Position numbers and translations under genes: made by a program. From positions 357,501 to 421,500 of the forward strand of contig JAIUCV010000571.1 of the NCBI GenBank assembly GCA_026724425.1: 64,000 bases of DNA, given 5' to 3'. Below are positions 14,301-29,300 of the stretch, one piece after another (the first letter of the stretch is position 1; each line of letters starts with the position of its first letter). Below the pieces are notes generated by a model that searched no databases, was not told the DNA's origin, and was given only the letters and a program-made list of their open reading frames with translations. This DNA is from Erythrophleum ivorense (Eukaryota; Streptophyta; Magnoliopsida; Fabales; Fabaceae).

Positions 14301-17300
14301 CTTGTAGTGTATGTAATGATCAAGACGGACCCATAGTTAGCCAAACATGCATTAGGTTCTCCACGGGACTATGAGGAGCAACATGTGTGACATGATTCTC
14401 ATTCCTTGAGAGGAACTTCAAAGCTACCATCCTGAGAGAGACATTACTAGTAAGGAGTCCCAATCGTAGTTCTATGCCTCCACACAATGTAGAAACATAC
14501 TTGTAGTGTATGTAATGATCAAGACAGACCCATAGTTAGCCAAACATGCATTAGGTTCTACACGGGACTATGAGGAGCAACATGTGTGACATGATTCTCA
14601 TTCCTTGAGAGGAACATCAAAGCTACCATCCTGAGAGAAATATAAGTAGTAAGGAGTCCCAATCGTAGCTCTATGCCTCCACACAATGTAGGAACATACT
14701 TGTAGTGTATGTAATGATCAAGACGGACCCATAGTTAGCCAAACATGCATTAGGTTCTCCACGGGACTCTGAGGAGCAACATGTGTGACATGATTCTCAT
14801 TCCTTGAGAGGAACTTCAAAGCTACCATCCTGAGAGAGAAGTTACTAGTAAGGAGTCCCAATCGTAGCTCTATGCCTCCACACAATGTAGAAACATACTT
14901 GTAGTGTATGTAATGATCAAGACGGACCCATAGTTAGCCAAACATGCATTAGGTTCTACACGGGACTATGAGGAGCAACATGTGTGACATGATTCTCATT
15001 CCTTGAGAGGAACATCAAAGCTACCATCCTGAGAGAAACATAAGTAGTAAGGAGTCCCAATCCTAGCTCTATGCCTCCACACAATGTAGGAACATACTTG
15101 TAGTGTATGTAATGATCAAGGCGGACCCATACTTAGCGAAACATGCATTAGGTTCTCCACGGGACTATGAGGAGCAACATGTGTGACATGATTCTCATTC
15201 CTTGAGAGGAACTTCAAAGCTACCATCCTGAGAGAGACATTACTAGTAAGGAGTCCCAATCGTAGCTCTATGCCTCCACACAATGTAGAAACATACTTGT
15301 AGTGTATGTAATGATCAAGACGGACCCATACTTAGCCAAACATGCATTAGGTTCTCCACGGGACTATGAGAGCAACATGTGTGACAAGATTCTCATTCCT
15401 TGAGAGGAACATCAAAGCTACCATCCTGAGAGAAACATAAGTAGTAAGGAGTCCCAATCGTAGCTCTATGCCTCCACACAATGTAGAAACATACTTGTAG
15501 TGTATGTAATGATCAAGACGGACCCATAGTTAGCCAAACATGCATTAGGTTCTACACGGGACTATGAGGAGCAACATGTGTGACATGATTCTCATTCCTT
15601 GAGAGGAACTTCAAAGCTACCATTCTGAGAGAAACATAAGTAGTATGGAGTCCCAATCGTAGCTCTATGCCTCCACACAATGTAGGAACATACTTGTAGT
15701 GTATGTAATGATCAAGACGGACCCATGGTTAGCCAAACATGCATTAGGTTCTCCACGGGACTATGAGGAGCAACATGTGTGACATGATTCTCATTCCTTG
15801 AGAGGAACTTCAAAGCTACCATCCTGAGAGAAACATAAGTAGTAAGGAGTCCCAATCGTAGCTCTATGCCACCACACAATGTAGGAACATACTTGTAGTG
15901 TATGTAATGATCAAGACGGACCCATAGTTAGCCAAACATGCATTAGGTTCTCCACGGGACTCTGAGGAGCAACATGTGTGACATGATTCTCATTCCTTGA
16001 GAGGAACTTCAAAGCTACCATCCTGAGAGAGACATTACTAGTAAGGAGTCCCAATCGTAGCTCTATGCCTCCACACAATGTAGAAACATACTTGTAGTGT
16101 ATGTAATGATCAAGACGGACCCATAGTTAGCCAAACATGCATTAGGTTCTACACGGGACTATGAGGAGCAACATGTGTGACATGATTCTCATTCCTTGAG
16201 AGGAACATCAAAGCTACCATCCTGAGAGAAACATAAGTAGTAAGGAGTCCCAATCGTAGCTCTATGCCTCCACACAATGTAGGAACATACTTGTAGTGTA
16301 TGTAATGATCAAGGCGGACCCATACTTAGCGAAACATGCATTAGGTTCTCCACGGGACTATGAGGAGCAACATGTGTGACATGATTCTCATTCCTTGAGA
16401 GGAACATCAAAGCTACCATCCTGAGAGAAACATAAGTAGTAAGGAGTCCAAATCGTAGCTCTATGCCTCCACACAATGTAGAAACATACTTGTAGTGTAT
16501 GTAATGATCAAGACGGACCCATACTTAGCCAAACATGCATTAGGTTCTACACGGGACTATGAGGAGCAACATGTGTGACATGATTCTCATTCCTTGAGAG
16601 GAACATCAAAGCTACCATCCTGAGAGAAACATAAGTAGTAAGGAGTCCCAATCGTAGCTCTATGCCTCCACACAATGTAGAAACATACTTGTAGTGTATG
16701 TAATGATCAAGACGGACCCATAGTTAGCCAAACATGCATTAGGTTCTACACGGGACTATGAGGAGCAACATGTGTGACATGATTCTCATTCCTTGAGAGG
16801 AACATCAAAGCTACCATCCTGAGAGAAACATAAGTAGTAAGGAGTCCCAATCGTAGCTCTATGCCTCCACACAATGTAGGAACATACTTGTAGTGTATGT
16901 AATGATCAAGGCGGACCCATACTTAGCGAAACATGCATTAGGTTCTCCACGGGACTATGAGGAGCAACATGTGTGACATGATTCTCATTCCTTGAGAGGA
17001 ACATCAAAGCTACCATCCTGAGAGAAACATAAGTAGTAAGGAGTCCAAATCGTAGCTCTATGCGTCCACACAATGTAGAAACATACTTGTAGTGTATGTA
17101 ATGATCAAGACGGACCCATACTTAGCCAAACATGCATTAGGTTCTACACGGGACTATGAGGAGCAACATGTGTGACATGATTCTCATTCCTTGAGAGGAA
17201 CATCAAAGCTACCATCCTGAGAGAAACATAAGTAGTAAGGAGTCCCAATCGTAGCTCTATGCCTCCACACAATGTAGAAACATACTTGTAGTGTATGTAA

Positions 17301-20300
17301 TGATCAAGACGGACCCATACTTAGCCAAACATGCATTAGGTTCTCAACGGGACTATGAGGAGCAACATGTGTGACATGATTCTCATTCCTTGAGAGGAAC
17401 ATCAAAGCTACCATCCTGAGAGAAACATAAGTAGTAAGGAGTCCCAATCGTAGCTCTATGCCTCCACACAATGTAGAAACATACTTGTAGTGTATGTAAT
17501 GATCAAGACGGACCCATACTTAGCCAAACATGCATTAGGTTCTCCACGGTACTATGAGGAGCAACATGTGTGACATGATTCTCATTCCTTGAGAGGAACT
17601 TCAAAGCTACCATCTCCTGAGAGAAACATTACTAGTAAGGAGTCCCAATCGTAGCTCTATGCCTCCACACATTGTAGAAACATACTTGTAGTGTATGTAA
17701 TGATCAAGACGGACCCATACTTAGCCAAACATGCATTAGGTTCTCCACGGGACTATGAGGAGCAACATGTGTGACATGATTCTTATTCTTTGAGAGGAAC
17801 ATCAAAGCTACCATCCTGAGAGAAACATAAGTAGTAAGGAGTCCCAATCGTAGCTCTATACCTCCACACAATGTAGGAACATACTTGTAGTGTATGTAAT
17901 GATCAAGACGGACCCATAGTTAGCCAAACATGCATTAGGTTCTCCACGGGACTATGAGGAGCAACATGTGTGACATGATTCTCATTCCTTGAGAGGAACT
18001 TCAAAGCTACCATCCTGAGAGAGACATTACTAGTAAGGAGTCCCAATCGTAGCTCTATGCCTCCACACAATGTAGAAACATACTTGTAGTGTATGTAATG
18101 ATCAAGACGGACCCATACTTAGCCAAACATGCATTAGGTTCTCCACGGGACTATGAGAGCAACATGAATGACATGATTCTCATTCCTTGAGAGGAACATC
18201 AAAGCTACCATCCTGAGAGAAACATAAGTAGTAAGGAGTCCCAATCGTAGCTCTATGCCTCCACACAATGTAGAAACATACTTGTAGTGTATGTAATGAT
18301 CAAGACGGACCCATAGTTAGCCAAACATGCATTAGGTTCTACACGGGACTATGAGGAGCAACATGTGTGACATGATTCTCATTCCTTGAGAGGAACTTCA
18401 AAGCTACCATTCTGAGAGAAACATAAGTAGTATGGAGTCCCAATCGTAGCTCTATGCCTCCACACAATGTAGCAACATACTTGTAGTGTATGTAATGATC
18501 AAGACGGACCCATAGTTAGCCAAACATGCATTAGGTTCTCCACGGGACTATGAGGAGCAACATGTGTGACATGATTCTCATTCCTTGAGAGGAACTTCAA
18601 AGCTACCATCCTGAGAGAGACATTACTAGTAAGGAGTCCCAATCGTAGTTCTATGCCTCCACACAATGTAGAAACATACTTGTAGTGTATGTAATGATCA
18701 AGACGGACCCATAGTTAGCCAAACATGCATTAGGTTCTACACGGGACTATGAGGAGCAACATGTGTGACATGATTCTCATTCCTTGAGAGGAACATCAAA
18801 GCTACCATCCTGAGAGAAATATAAGTAGTAAGGAGTCCCAATCGTAGCTCTATGCCTCCACACAATGTAGGAACATACTTGTAGTGTATGTAATGATCAA
18901 GACGGACCCATAGTTAGCCAAACATGCATTAGGTTCTACACGGGACTATGAGGAGCAACATGTGTGACATGATTCTCATTCCTTGAGAGGAACATCAAAG
19001 CTACCATCCTGAGAGAAATATAAGTAGTAAGGAGTCCCAATCGTAGCTCTATGCCTCCACGCAATGTAGAAACATACTTGTAGTGTATGTAATGATCAAG
19101 ACGGACCCATACTTAGCCAAACATGCATTAGGTTCTCAACGGGACTATGAGGAGCAACATGTGTGACATGATTCTCATTCCTTGAGAGGAACATCAAAGC
19201 TACCATCCTGAGAGAAACATAAGTAGTAAGGAGTCCCAATCGTAGCTCTATGCCTCCACACAATGTAGAAACATACTTGTAGTGTATGTAATGATCAAGA
19301 CGGACCCATAGTTAGCCAAACATGCATTAGGTTCTACACGGGACTATGAGGAGCAACATGTGTGACATGATTCTCATTCCTTGAGAGGAACTTCAAAGCT
19401 ACCATTCTGAGAGAAACATAAGTAGTATGGAGTCCCAATCGTAGCTCTATGCCTCCACACAATGTAGGAACATACTTGTAGTGTATGTAATGATCAAGAC
19501 GGACCCATAGTTAGCCAAACATGCATTAGGTTCTCCACGGGACTATGAGGAGCAACATGTGTGACATGATTCTCATTCCTTGAGAGGAACTTCAAAGCTA
19601 CCATCCTGAGAGAAACATAAGTAGTAAGGAGTCCCAATCGTAGCTCTATGCCTCCACACAATGTAGGAACATACTTGTAGTGTATGTAATGATCAAGACG
19701 GACCCATAGTTAGCCAAACATGCATTAGGTTCTCCACGGGACTCTGAGGAGCAACATGTGTGACATGATTCTCATTCCTTGAGAGGAACTTCAAAGCTAC
19801 CATCCTGAGAGAGACATTACTAGTAAGGAGTCCCAATCGTAGCTCTATGCCTCCACACAATGTAGAAACATACTTGTAGTGTATGTAATGATCAAGACGG
19901 ACCCATAGTTAGCCAAACATGCATTAGGTTCTACACGGGACTATGAGGAGCAACATGTGTGACATGATTCTCATTCCTTGAGAGGAACATCAAAGCTACC
20001 ATCCTGAGAGAAACATAAGTAGTAAGGAGTCCCAATCGTAGCTCTATGCCTCCACACAATGTAGGAACATACTTGTAGTGTATGTAATGATCAAGGCGGA
20101 CCCATACTTAGCGAAACATGCATTAGGTTCTCCACGGGACTATGAGGAGCAACATGTGTGACATGATTCTCATTCCTTGAGAGGAACATCAAAGCTACCA
20201 TCCTGAGAGAAACATAAGTAGTAAGGAGTCCAAATCGTAGCTCTATGCCTCCACACAATGTAGAAACATACTTGTAGTGTATGTAATGATCAAGACGGAC

Positions 20301-23300
20301 CCATAGTTAGCCAAACATGCATTAGGTTCTACACGGGACTATGAGGAGCAACATGTGTGACATGATTCTCATTCCTTGAGAGGAACTTCAAAGCTACCAT
20401 TCTGAGAGAAACATAAGTAGTATGGAGTCCCAATCGTAGCTCTATGCCTCCACACAATGTAGCAACATACTTGTAGTGTATGTAATGATCAAGACGGACC
20501 CATAGTTAGCCAAACATGCATTAGGTTCTCCACGGGACTATGAGGAGCAACATGTGTGACATGATTCTCATTCCTTGAGAGGAACTTCAAAGCTACCATC
20601 CTGAGAGAGACATTACTAGTAAGGAGTCCCAATCGTAGTTCTATGCCTCCACACAATGTAGAAACATACTTGTAGTGTATGTAATGATCAAGACGGACCC
20701 ATAGTTAGCCAAACATGCATTAGGTTCTACACGGGACTATGAGGAGCAACATGTGTGACATGATTCTCATTCCTTGAGAGGAACATCAAAGCTACCATCC
20801 TGAGAGAAATATAAGTAGTAAGGAGTCCCAATCGTAGCTCTATGCCTCCACACAATGTAGGAACATACTTGTAGTGTATGTAATGATCAAGACGGACCCA
20901 TAGTTAGCCAAACATGCATTAGGTTCTACACGGGACTATGAGGAGCAACATGTGTGACATGATTCTCATTCCTTGAGAGGAACTTCAAAGCTACCATTCT
21001 GAGAGAAACATAAGTAGTATGGAGTCCCAATCGTAGCTCTATGCCTCCACACAATGTAGCAACATACTTGTAGTGTATGTAATGATCAAGACGGACCCAT
21101 AGTTAGCCAAACATGCATTAGGTTCTCCACGGGACTATGAGGAGCAACATGTGTGACATGATTCTCATTCCTTGAGAGGAACTTCAAAGCTACCATCCTG
21201 AGAGAGACATTACTAGTAAGGAGTCCCAATCGTAGTTCTATGCCTCCACACAATGTAGAAACATACTTGTAGTGTATGTAATGATCAAGACGGACCCATA
21301 GTTAGCCAAACATGCATTAGGTTCTACACGGGACTATGAGGAGCAACATGTGTGACATGATTCTCATTCCTTGAGAGGAACATCAAAGCTACCATCCTGA
21401 GAGAAATATAAGTAGTAAGGAGTCCCAATCGTAGCTCTATGCCTCCACACAATGTAGGAACATACTTGTAGTGTATGTAATGATCAAGACGGACCCATAG
21501 TTAGCCAAACATGCATTAGGTTCTCCACGGGACTATGAGGAGCAACATGTGTGACATGATTCTCATTCCTTGAGAGGAACTTCAAAGCTACCATCCTGAG
21601 AGAGACATTACTAGTAAGGAGTCCCAATCGTAGCTCTATGCCTCCACACAATGTAGAAACATACTTGTAGTGTATGTAATGATCAAGACGGACCCATACT
21701 TAGCCAAACATGCATTAGGTTCTCCACGGGACTATGAGAGCAACATGAATGACATGATTCTCATTCCTTGAGAGGAACATCAAAGCTACCATCCTGAGAG
21801 AAACATAAGTAGTAAGGAGTCCCAATCGTAGCTCTATGCCTCCACACAATGTAGAAACATACTTGTAGTGTATGTAATGATCAAGACGGACCCATAGTTA
21901 GCCAAACATGCATTAGGTTCTACACGGGACTATGAGGAGCAACATGTGTGACATGATTCTCATTCCTTGAGAGGAACTTCAAAGCTACCATTCTGAGAGA
22001 AACATAAGTAGTATGGAGTCCCAATCGTAGCTCTATGCCTCCACACAATGTAGCAACATACTTGTAGTGTATGTAATGATCAAGACGGACCCATAGTTAG
22101 CCAAACATGCATTAGGTTCTCCACGGGACTATGAGGAGCAACATGTGTGACATGATTCTCATTCCTTGAGAGGAACTTCAAAGCTACCATCCTGAGAGAG
22201 ACATTACTAGTAAGGAGTCCCAATCGTAGTTCTATGCCTCCACACAATGTAGAAACATACTTGTAGTGTATGTAATGATCAAGACGGACCCATAGTTAGC
22301 CAAACATGCATTAGGTTCTACACGGGACTATGAGGAGCAACATGTGTGACATGATTCTCATTCCTTGAGAGGAACATCAAAGCTACCATCCTGAGAGAAA
22401 TATAAGTAGTAAGGAGTCCCAATCGTAGCTCTATGCCTCCACACAATGTAGGAACATACTTGTAGTGTATGTAATGATCAAGACGGACCCATAGTTAGCC
22501 AAACATGCATTAGGTTCTCCACGGGACTCTGAGGAGCAACATGTGTGACATGATTCTCATTCCTTGAGAGGAACTTCAAAGCTACCATCATGAGAGAGAA
22601 GTTACTAGTAAGGAGTCCCAATCGTAGCTCTATGCCTCCACACAATGTAGAAACATACTTGTAATGTATGTAATGATCAAGACGGACCCATAGTTAGCCA
22701 AACATGCATTAGGTTCTACACGGGACTATGAGGAGCAACATGTGTGACATGATTCTCATTCCTTGAGAGGAACATCAAAGCTACCATCCTGAGAGAAACA
22801 TAAGTAGTAAGGAGTCCCAATCGTAGCTCTATGCCTCCACACAATGTAGGAACATACTTGTAGTGTATGTAATGATCAAGGCGGACCCATACTTAGCGAA
22901 ACATGCATTAGGTTCTCCACGGGACTATGAGGAGCAACATATGTGACATGATTCTCATTCCTTGAGAGGAATTTCAAAGCTACCATCCTGAGAGAGACAT
23001 TACTAGTAAGGAGTCCCAATCGTAGCTCTATGCCTCCACACAATGTAGAAACATACTTGTAGTGTATGTAATGATCAAGACGGACCCATACTTAGCCAAA
23101 CATGCATTAGGTTCTCCACGGGACTATGAGAGCAACATGTGTGACATGATTCTCATTCCTTGAGAGGAACATCAAAGCTACCATCCTGAGAGAAACATAA
23201 GTAGTAAGGAGTCCCAATCGTAGCTCTATGCCTCCACACAATGTAGAAACATACTTGTAGTGTATGTAATGATCAAGACGGACCCATAGTTAGCCAAACA

Positions 23301-26300
23301 TGCATTAGGTTCTACACGGGACTATGAGGAGCAACATGTGTGACATGATTCTCATTCCTTGAGAGGAACATCAAAGCTACCATCCTGAGAGAAACATAAG
23401 TAGTAAGGAGTCCCAATCGTAGCTCTATGCCTCCACACAATGTAGAAACATACTTGTAGTGTATGTAATGATCAAGACGGACCCATAGTTAGCCAAACAT
23501 GCATTAGGTTCTACACGGGACTATGAGGAGCAACATGTGTGACATGATTCTCATTCCTTGAGAGGAACTTCAAAGCTACCATTCTGAGAGAAACATAAGT
23601 AGTATGGAGTCCCAATCGTAGCTCTATGCCTCCACACAATGTAGAAACATACTTGTAGTGTATGTAATGATCAAGACGGACCCATAGTTAGCCAAACATG
23701 CATTAGGTTCTACACGGGACTATGAGGAGCAACATGTGTGACATGATTCTCATTCCTTGAGAGGAACTTCAAAGCTACCATTCTGAGAGAAACATAAGTA
23801 GTATGGAGTCCCAATCGTAGCTCTATGCCTCCACACAATGTAGGAACATACTTGTAGTGTATGTAATGATCAAGACGGACCCATAGTTAGCCAAACATGC
23901 ATTAGGTTCTCCACGGGACTATGAGGAGCAACATGTGTGACATGATTCTCATTCCTTGAGAGGAACTTCAAAGCTACCATCCTGAGAGAAACATAAGTAG
24001 TAAGGAGTCCCAATCGTAGCTCTATGCCTCCACACAATGTAGGAACATACTTGTAGTGTATGTAATGATCAAGACGGAGCAATAGTTAGCCAAACATGCA
24101 TTAGGTTCTCCACGGGACTCTGAGGAGCAACATGTGTGACATGATTCTCATTCCTTGAGAGGAACTTCAAAGCTACCATCCTGAGAGAGACATTACTAGT
24201 AAGGAGTCCCAATCGTAGCTCTATGCCTCCACACAATGTAGGAACATACTTGTAGTGTATGTAATGATCAAGACGGACCCATAGTTAGCCAAACATGCAT
24301 TAGGTTCTCCACGGGACTATGAGGAGCAACATGTGTGACATGATTCTCATTCCTTGAGAGGAACTTCAAAGCTACCATTCTGAGAGAAACATAAGTAGTA
24401 TGGAGTCCCAATCGTAGCTCTATGCCTCCACACAATGTAGGAACATACTTGTAGTGTATGTAATGATCAAGACGGACCCATAGTTAGCCAAACATGCATT
24501 AGGTTCTCCACGGGACTATGAGGAGCAACATGTGTGACATGATTCTCATTCCTTGAGAGGAACTTCAAAGCTACCATCCTGAGAGAAACATAAGTAGTAA
24601 GGAGTCCCAATCGTAGCTCTATGCCTCCACACAATGTAGGAACATACTTGTAGTGTATGTAATGATCAAGACGGAGCAATAGTTAGCCAAACATGCATTA
24701 GGTTCTCCACGGGACTCTGAGGAGCAACATGTGTGACATGATTCTCATTCCTTGAGAGGAACTTCAAAGCTACCATCCTGAGAGAGACATTACTAGTAAG
24801 GAGTCCCAATCGTAGCTCTATGCCTCCACACAATGTAGGAACATACTTGTAGTGTATGTAATGATCAAGACGGACCCATAGTTAGCCAAACATGCATTAG
24901 GTTCTCCACGGGACTATGAGGAGCAACATGTGTGACATGATTCTCATTCCTTGAGAGGAATTTCAAAGCTACCATCCTGAGAGAAACATAAGTAGTAAGG
25001 AGTCCCAATCGTAGCTCTATGCCTCCACACAATGTAGGAACATACTTGTAGTGTATGTAATGATCAAGGCGGACCCATACTTAGCGAAACATGCATTAGG
25101 TTCTCCACGGGACTATGAGGAGCAACATGTGTGACATGATTCTCATTCCTTGAGAGGAACATCAAAGCTACCATCCTGAGAGAAACATAAGTAGTAAGGA
25201 GTCCCAATCGTAGCTCTATGCCTCCACACAATGTAGAAACATACTTGTAGTGTATGTAATGATCAAGACGGACCCATACTTAGCCAAACATGCATTAGGT
25301 TCTACACGGGACTATGAGGAGCAACATGTGTGACATGATTCTCATTCCTTGAGAGGAACATCAAAGCTACCATCCTGAGAGAAACATAAGTAGTAAGGAG
25401 TCCCAATCGTAGCTCTATGCCTCCACACAATGTAGAAACATACTTGTAGTGTATGTAATGATCAAGACGGACCCATACTTAGCCAAACATGCATTAGGTT
25501 CTCAACGGGACTATGAGGAGCAACATGTGTGACATGATTCTCATTCCTTGAGAGGAACATCAAAGCTACCATCCTGAGAGAAACATAAGTAGTAAGGAGT
25601 ACCAATCGTAGCTCTATGCCTCCACACAATGTAGAAACATACTTGTAGTGTATGTAATGATCAAGACGGACCCATACTTAGCCAAACATGCATTAGGTTC
25701 TCCACGGTACTATGAGGAGCAACATGTGTGACATGATTCTCATTCCTTGAGAGGAACTTCAAAGCTACCATCTCCTGAGAGAAACATTACTAGTAAGGAG
25801 TCCCAATCGTAGCTCTATGCCTCCACACAATGTAGAAACATACTTGTAGTGTATGTAATGATCAAGACGGACCCATACTTAGCCAAACATGCATTTGGTT
25901 CTCCACGGGACTATGAGGAGCAACATGTGTGACATGATTCTCATTCCTTGAGAGGAACTTCAAAGCTACCATCCTGAGAGAGAAGTTACTAGTAAGGAGT
26001 CCCAATCGTAGCTCTATGCCTCCACACAATGTAGAAACATACTTGTAGTGTATGTAATGATCAAGACGGACCCATAGTTAGCCAAACATGCATTAGGTTC
26101 TACACGGGACTATGAGGAGCAACATGTGTGACATGATTCTCATTCCTTGAGAGGAACATCAAAGCTACCATCCTGAGAGAAACATAAGTAGTAAGGAGTC
26201 CCAATCCTAGCTCTATGCCTCCACACAATGTAGGAACATACTTGTAGTGTATGTAATGATCAAGGCGGACCCATACTTAGCGAAACATGCATTAGGTTCT

Positions 26301-29300
26301 CCACGGGACTATGAGGAGCAACATGTGTGACATGATTCTCATTCCTTGAGAGGAACTTCAAAGCTACCATCCTGAGAGAGACATTACTAGTAAGGAGTCC
26401 CAATCGTAGCTCTATGCCTCCACACAATGTAGAAACATACTTGTAGTGTATGTAATGATCAAGACGGACCCATACTTAGCCAAACATGCATTAGGTTCTC
26501 CACGGGACTATGAGAGCAACATGTGTGACATGATTCTCATTCCTTGAGAGGAACATCAAAGCTACCATCCTGAGAGAAACATAAGTAGTAAGGAGTCCCA
26601 ATCGTAGCTCTATGCCTCCACACAATGTAGAAACATACTTGTAGTGTATGTAATGATCAAGACGGACCCATAGTTAGCCAAACATGCATTAGGTTCTACA
26701 CGGGACTATGAGGAGCAACATGTGTGACATGATTCTCATTCCTTGAGAGGAACTTCAAAGCTACCATTCTGAGAGAAACATAAGTAGTATGGAGTCCCAA
26801 TCGTAGCTCTATGCCTCCACACAATGTAGGAACATACTTGTAGTGTATGTAATGATCAAGACGGACCCATAGTTAGCCAAACATGCATTAGGTTCTCCAC
26901 GGGACTATGAGGAGCAACATGTGTGACATGATTCTCATTCCTTGAGAGGAACTTCAAAGCTACCATCCTGAGAGAAACATAAGTAGTAAGGAGTCCCAAT
27001 CGTAGCTCTATGCCTCCACACAATGTAGGAACATACTTGTAGTGTATGTAATGATCAAGACGGACCCATAGTTAGCCAAACATGCATTAGGTTCTACACG
27101 GGACTATGAGGAGCAACATGTGTGACATGATTCTCATTCTTTGAGAGGAACATCAAAGCTACCATCCTGAGAGAAACATAAGTAGTAAGGAGTCCCAATC
27201 GTAGCTCTATACCTCCACACAATGTAGGAACATACTTGTAGTGTATGTAATGATCAAGACGGACCCATAGTTAGCCAAACATGCATTAGGTTCTCCACGG
27301 GACTATGAGGAGCAACATGTGTGACATGATTCTCATTCCTTGAGAGGAACTTCAAAGCTACCATCCTGAGAGAGACATTACTAGTAAGGAGTCCCAATCG
27401 TAGCTCTATGCCTCCACACAATGTAGAAACATACTTGTAGTGTATGTAATGATCAAGACGGACCCATAGTTAGCCAAACATGCATTAGGTTCTACACGGG
27501 ACTATGAGGAGCAACATGTGTGACATGATTCTCATTCCTTGAGAGGAACATCAAAGCTACCATCCTGAGAGAAACATAAGTAGTAAGGAGTCCCAATCGT
27601 AGCTCTATGCCTCCACACAATGTAGGAACATACTTGTAGTGTATGTAATGATCAAGGCGGACCCATACTTAGCGAAACATGCATTAGGTTCTCCACGGGA
27701 CTATGAGGAGCAACATGTGTGACATGATTCTCATTCCTTGAGAGGAACATCAAAGCTACCATCCTGAGAGAAACATAAGTAGTAAGGAGTCCAAATCGTA
27801 GCTCTATGCCTCCACACAATGTAGAAACATACTTGTAGTGTATGTAATGATCAAGACGGACCCATACTTAGCCAAACATGCATTAGGTTCTACACGGGAC
27901 TATGAGGAGCAACATGTGTGACATGATTCTCATTCCTTGAGAGGAACATCAAAGCTACCATCCTGAGAGAAACATAAGTAGTAAGGAGTCCCAATCGTAG
28001 CTCTATGCCTCCACACAATGTAGAAACATACTTGTAGTGTATGTAATGATCAAGACGGACCCATACTTAGCCAAACATGCATTAGGTTCTCAACGGGACT
28101 ATGAGGAGCAACATGTGTGACATGATTCTCATTCCTTGAGAGGAACATCAAAGCTACCATCCTGAGAGAAACATAAGTAGTAAGGAGTCCCAATCGTAGC
28201 TCTATGCCTCCACACAATGTAGAAACATACTTGTAGTGTATGTAATGATCAAGACGGACCCATACTTAGCCAAACATGCATTAGGTTCTCCACGGTACTA
28301 TGAGGAGCAACATGTGTGACATGATTCTCATTCCTTGAGAGGAACTTCAAAGCTACCATCTCCTGAGAGAAACATTACTAGTAAGGAGTCCCAATCGTAG
28401 CTCTATGCCTCCACACATTGTAGAAACATACTTGTAGTGTATGTAATGATCAAGACGGACCCATACTTAGCCAAACATGCATTAGGTTCTCCACGGGACT
28501 ATGAGGAGCAACATGTGTGACATGATTCTCATTCTTTGAGAGGAACATCAAAGCTACCATCCTGAGAGAAACATAAGTAGTAAGGAGTCCCAATCGTAGC
28601 TCTATACCTCCACACAATGTAGGAACATACTTGTAGTGTATGTAATGATCAAGACGGACCCATAGTTAGCCAAACATGCATTAGGTTCTCCACGGGACTA
28701 TGAGGAGCAACATGTGTGACATGATTCTCATTCCTTGAGAGGAACTTCAAAGCTACCATCCTGAGAGAGACATTACTAGTAAGGAGTCCCAATCGTAGCT
28801 CTATGCCTCCACACAATGTAGAAACATACTTGTAGTGTATGTAATGATCAAGACGGACCCATACTTAGCCAAACATGCATTAGGTTCTCCACGGGACTAT
28901 GAGAGCAACATGAATGACATGATTCTCATTCCTTGAGAGGAACATCAAAGCTACCATCCTGAGAGAAACATAAGTAGTAAGGAGTCCCAATCGTAGCTCT
29001 ATGCCTCCACACAATGTAGAAACATACTTGTAGTGTATGTAATGATCAAGACGGACCCATAGTTAGCCAAACATGCATTAGGTTCTACACGGGACTATGA
29101 GGAGCAACATGTGTGACATGATTCTCATTCCTTGAGAGGAACTTCAAAGCTACCATTCTGAGAGAAACATAAGTAGTATGGAGTCCCAATCGTAGCTCTA
29201 TGCCTCCACACAATGTAGCAACATACTTGTAGTGTATGTAATGATCAAGACGGACACATAGTTAGCCAAACATGCATTAGGTTCTCCACGGGACTATGAG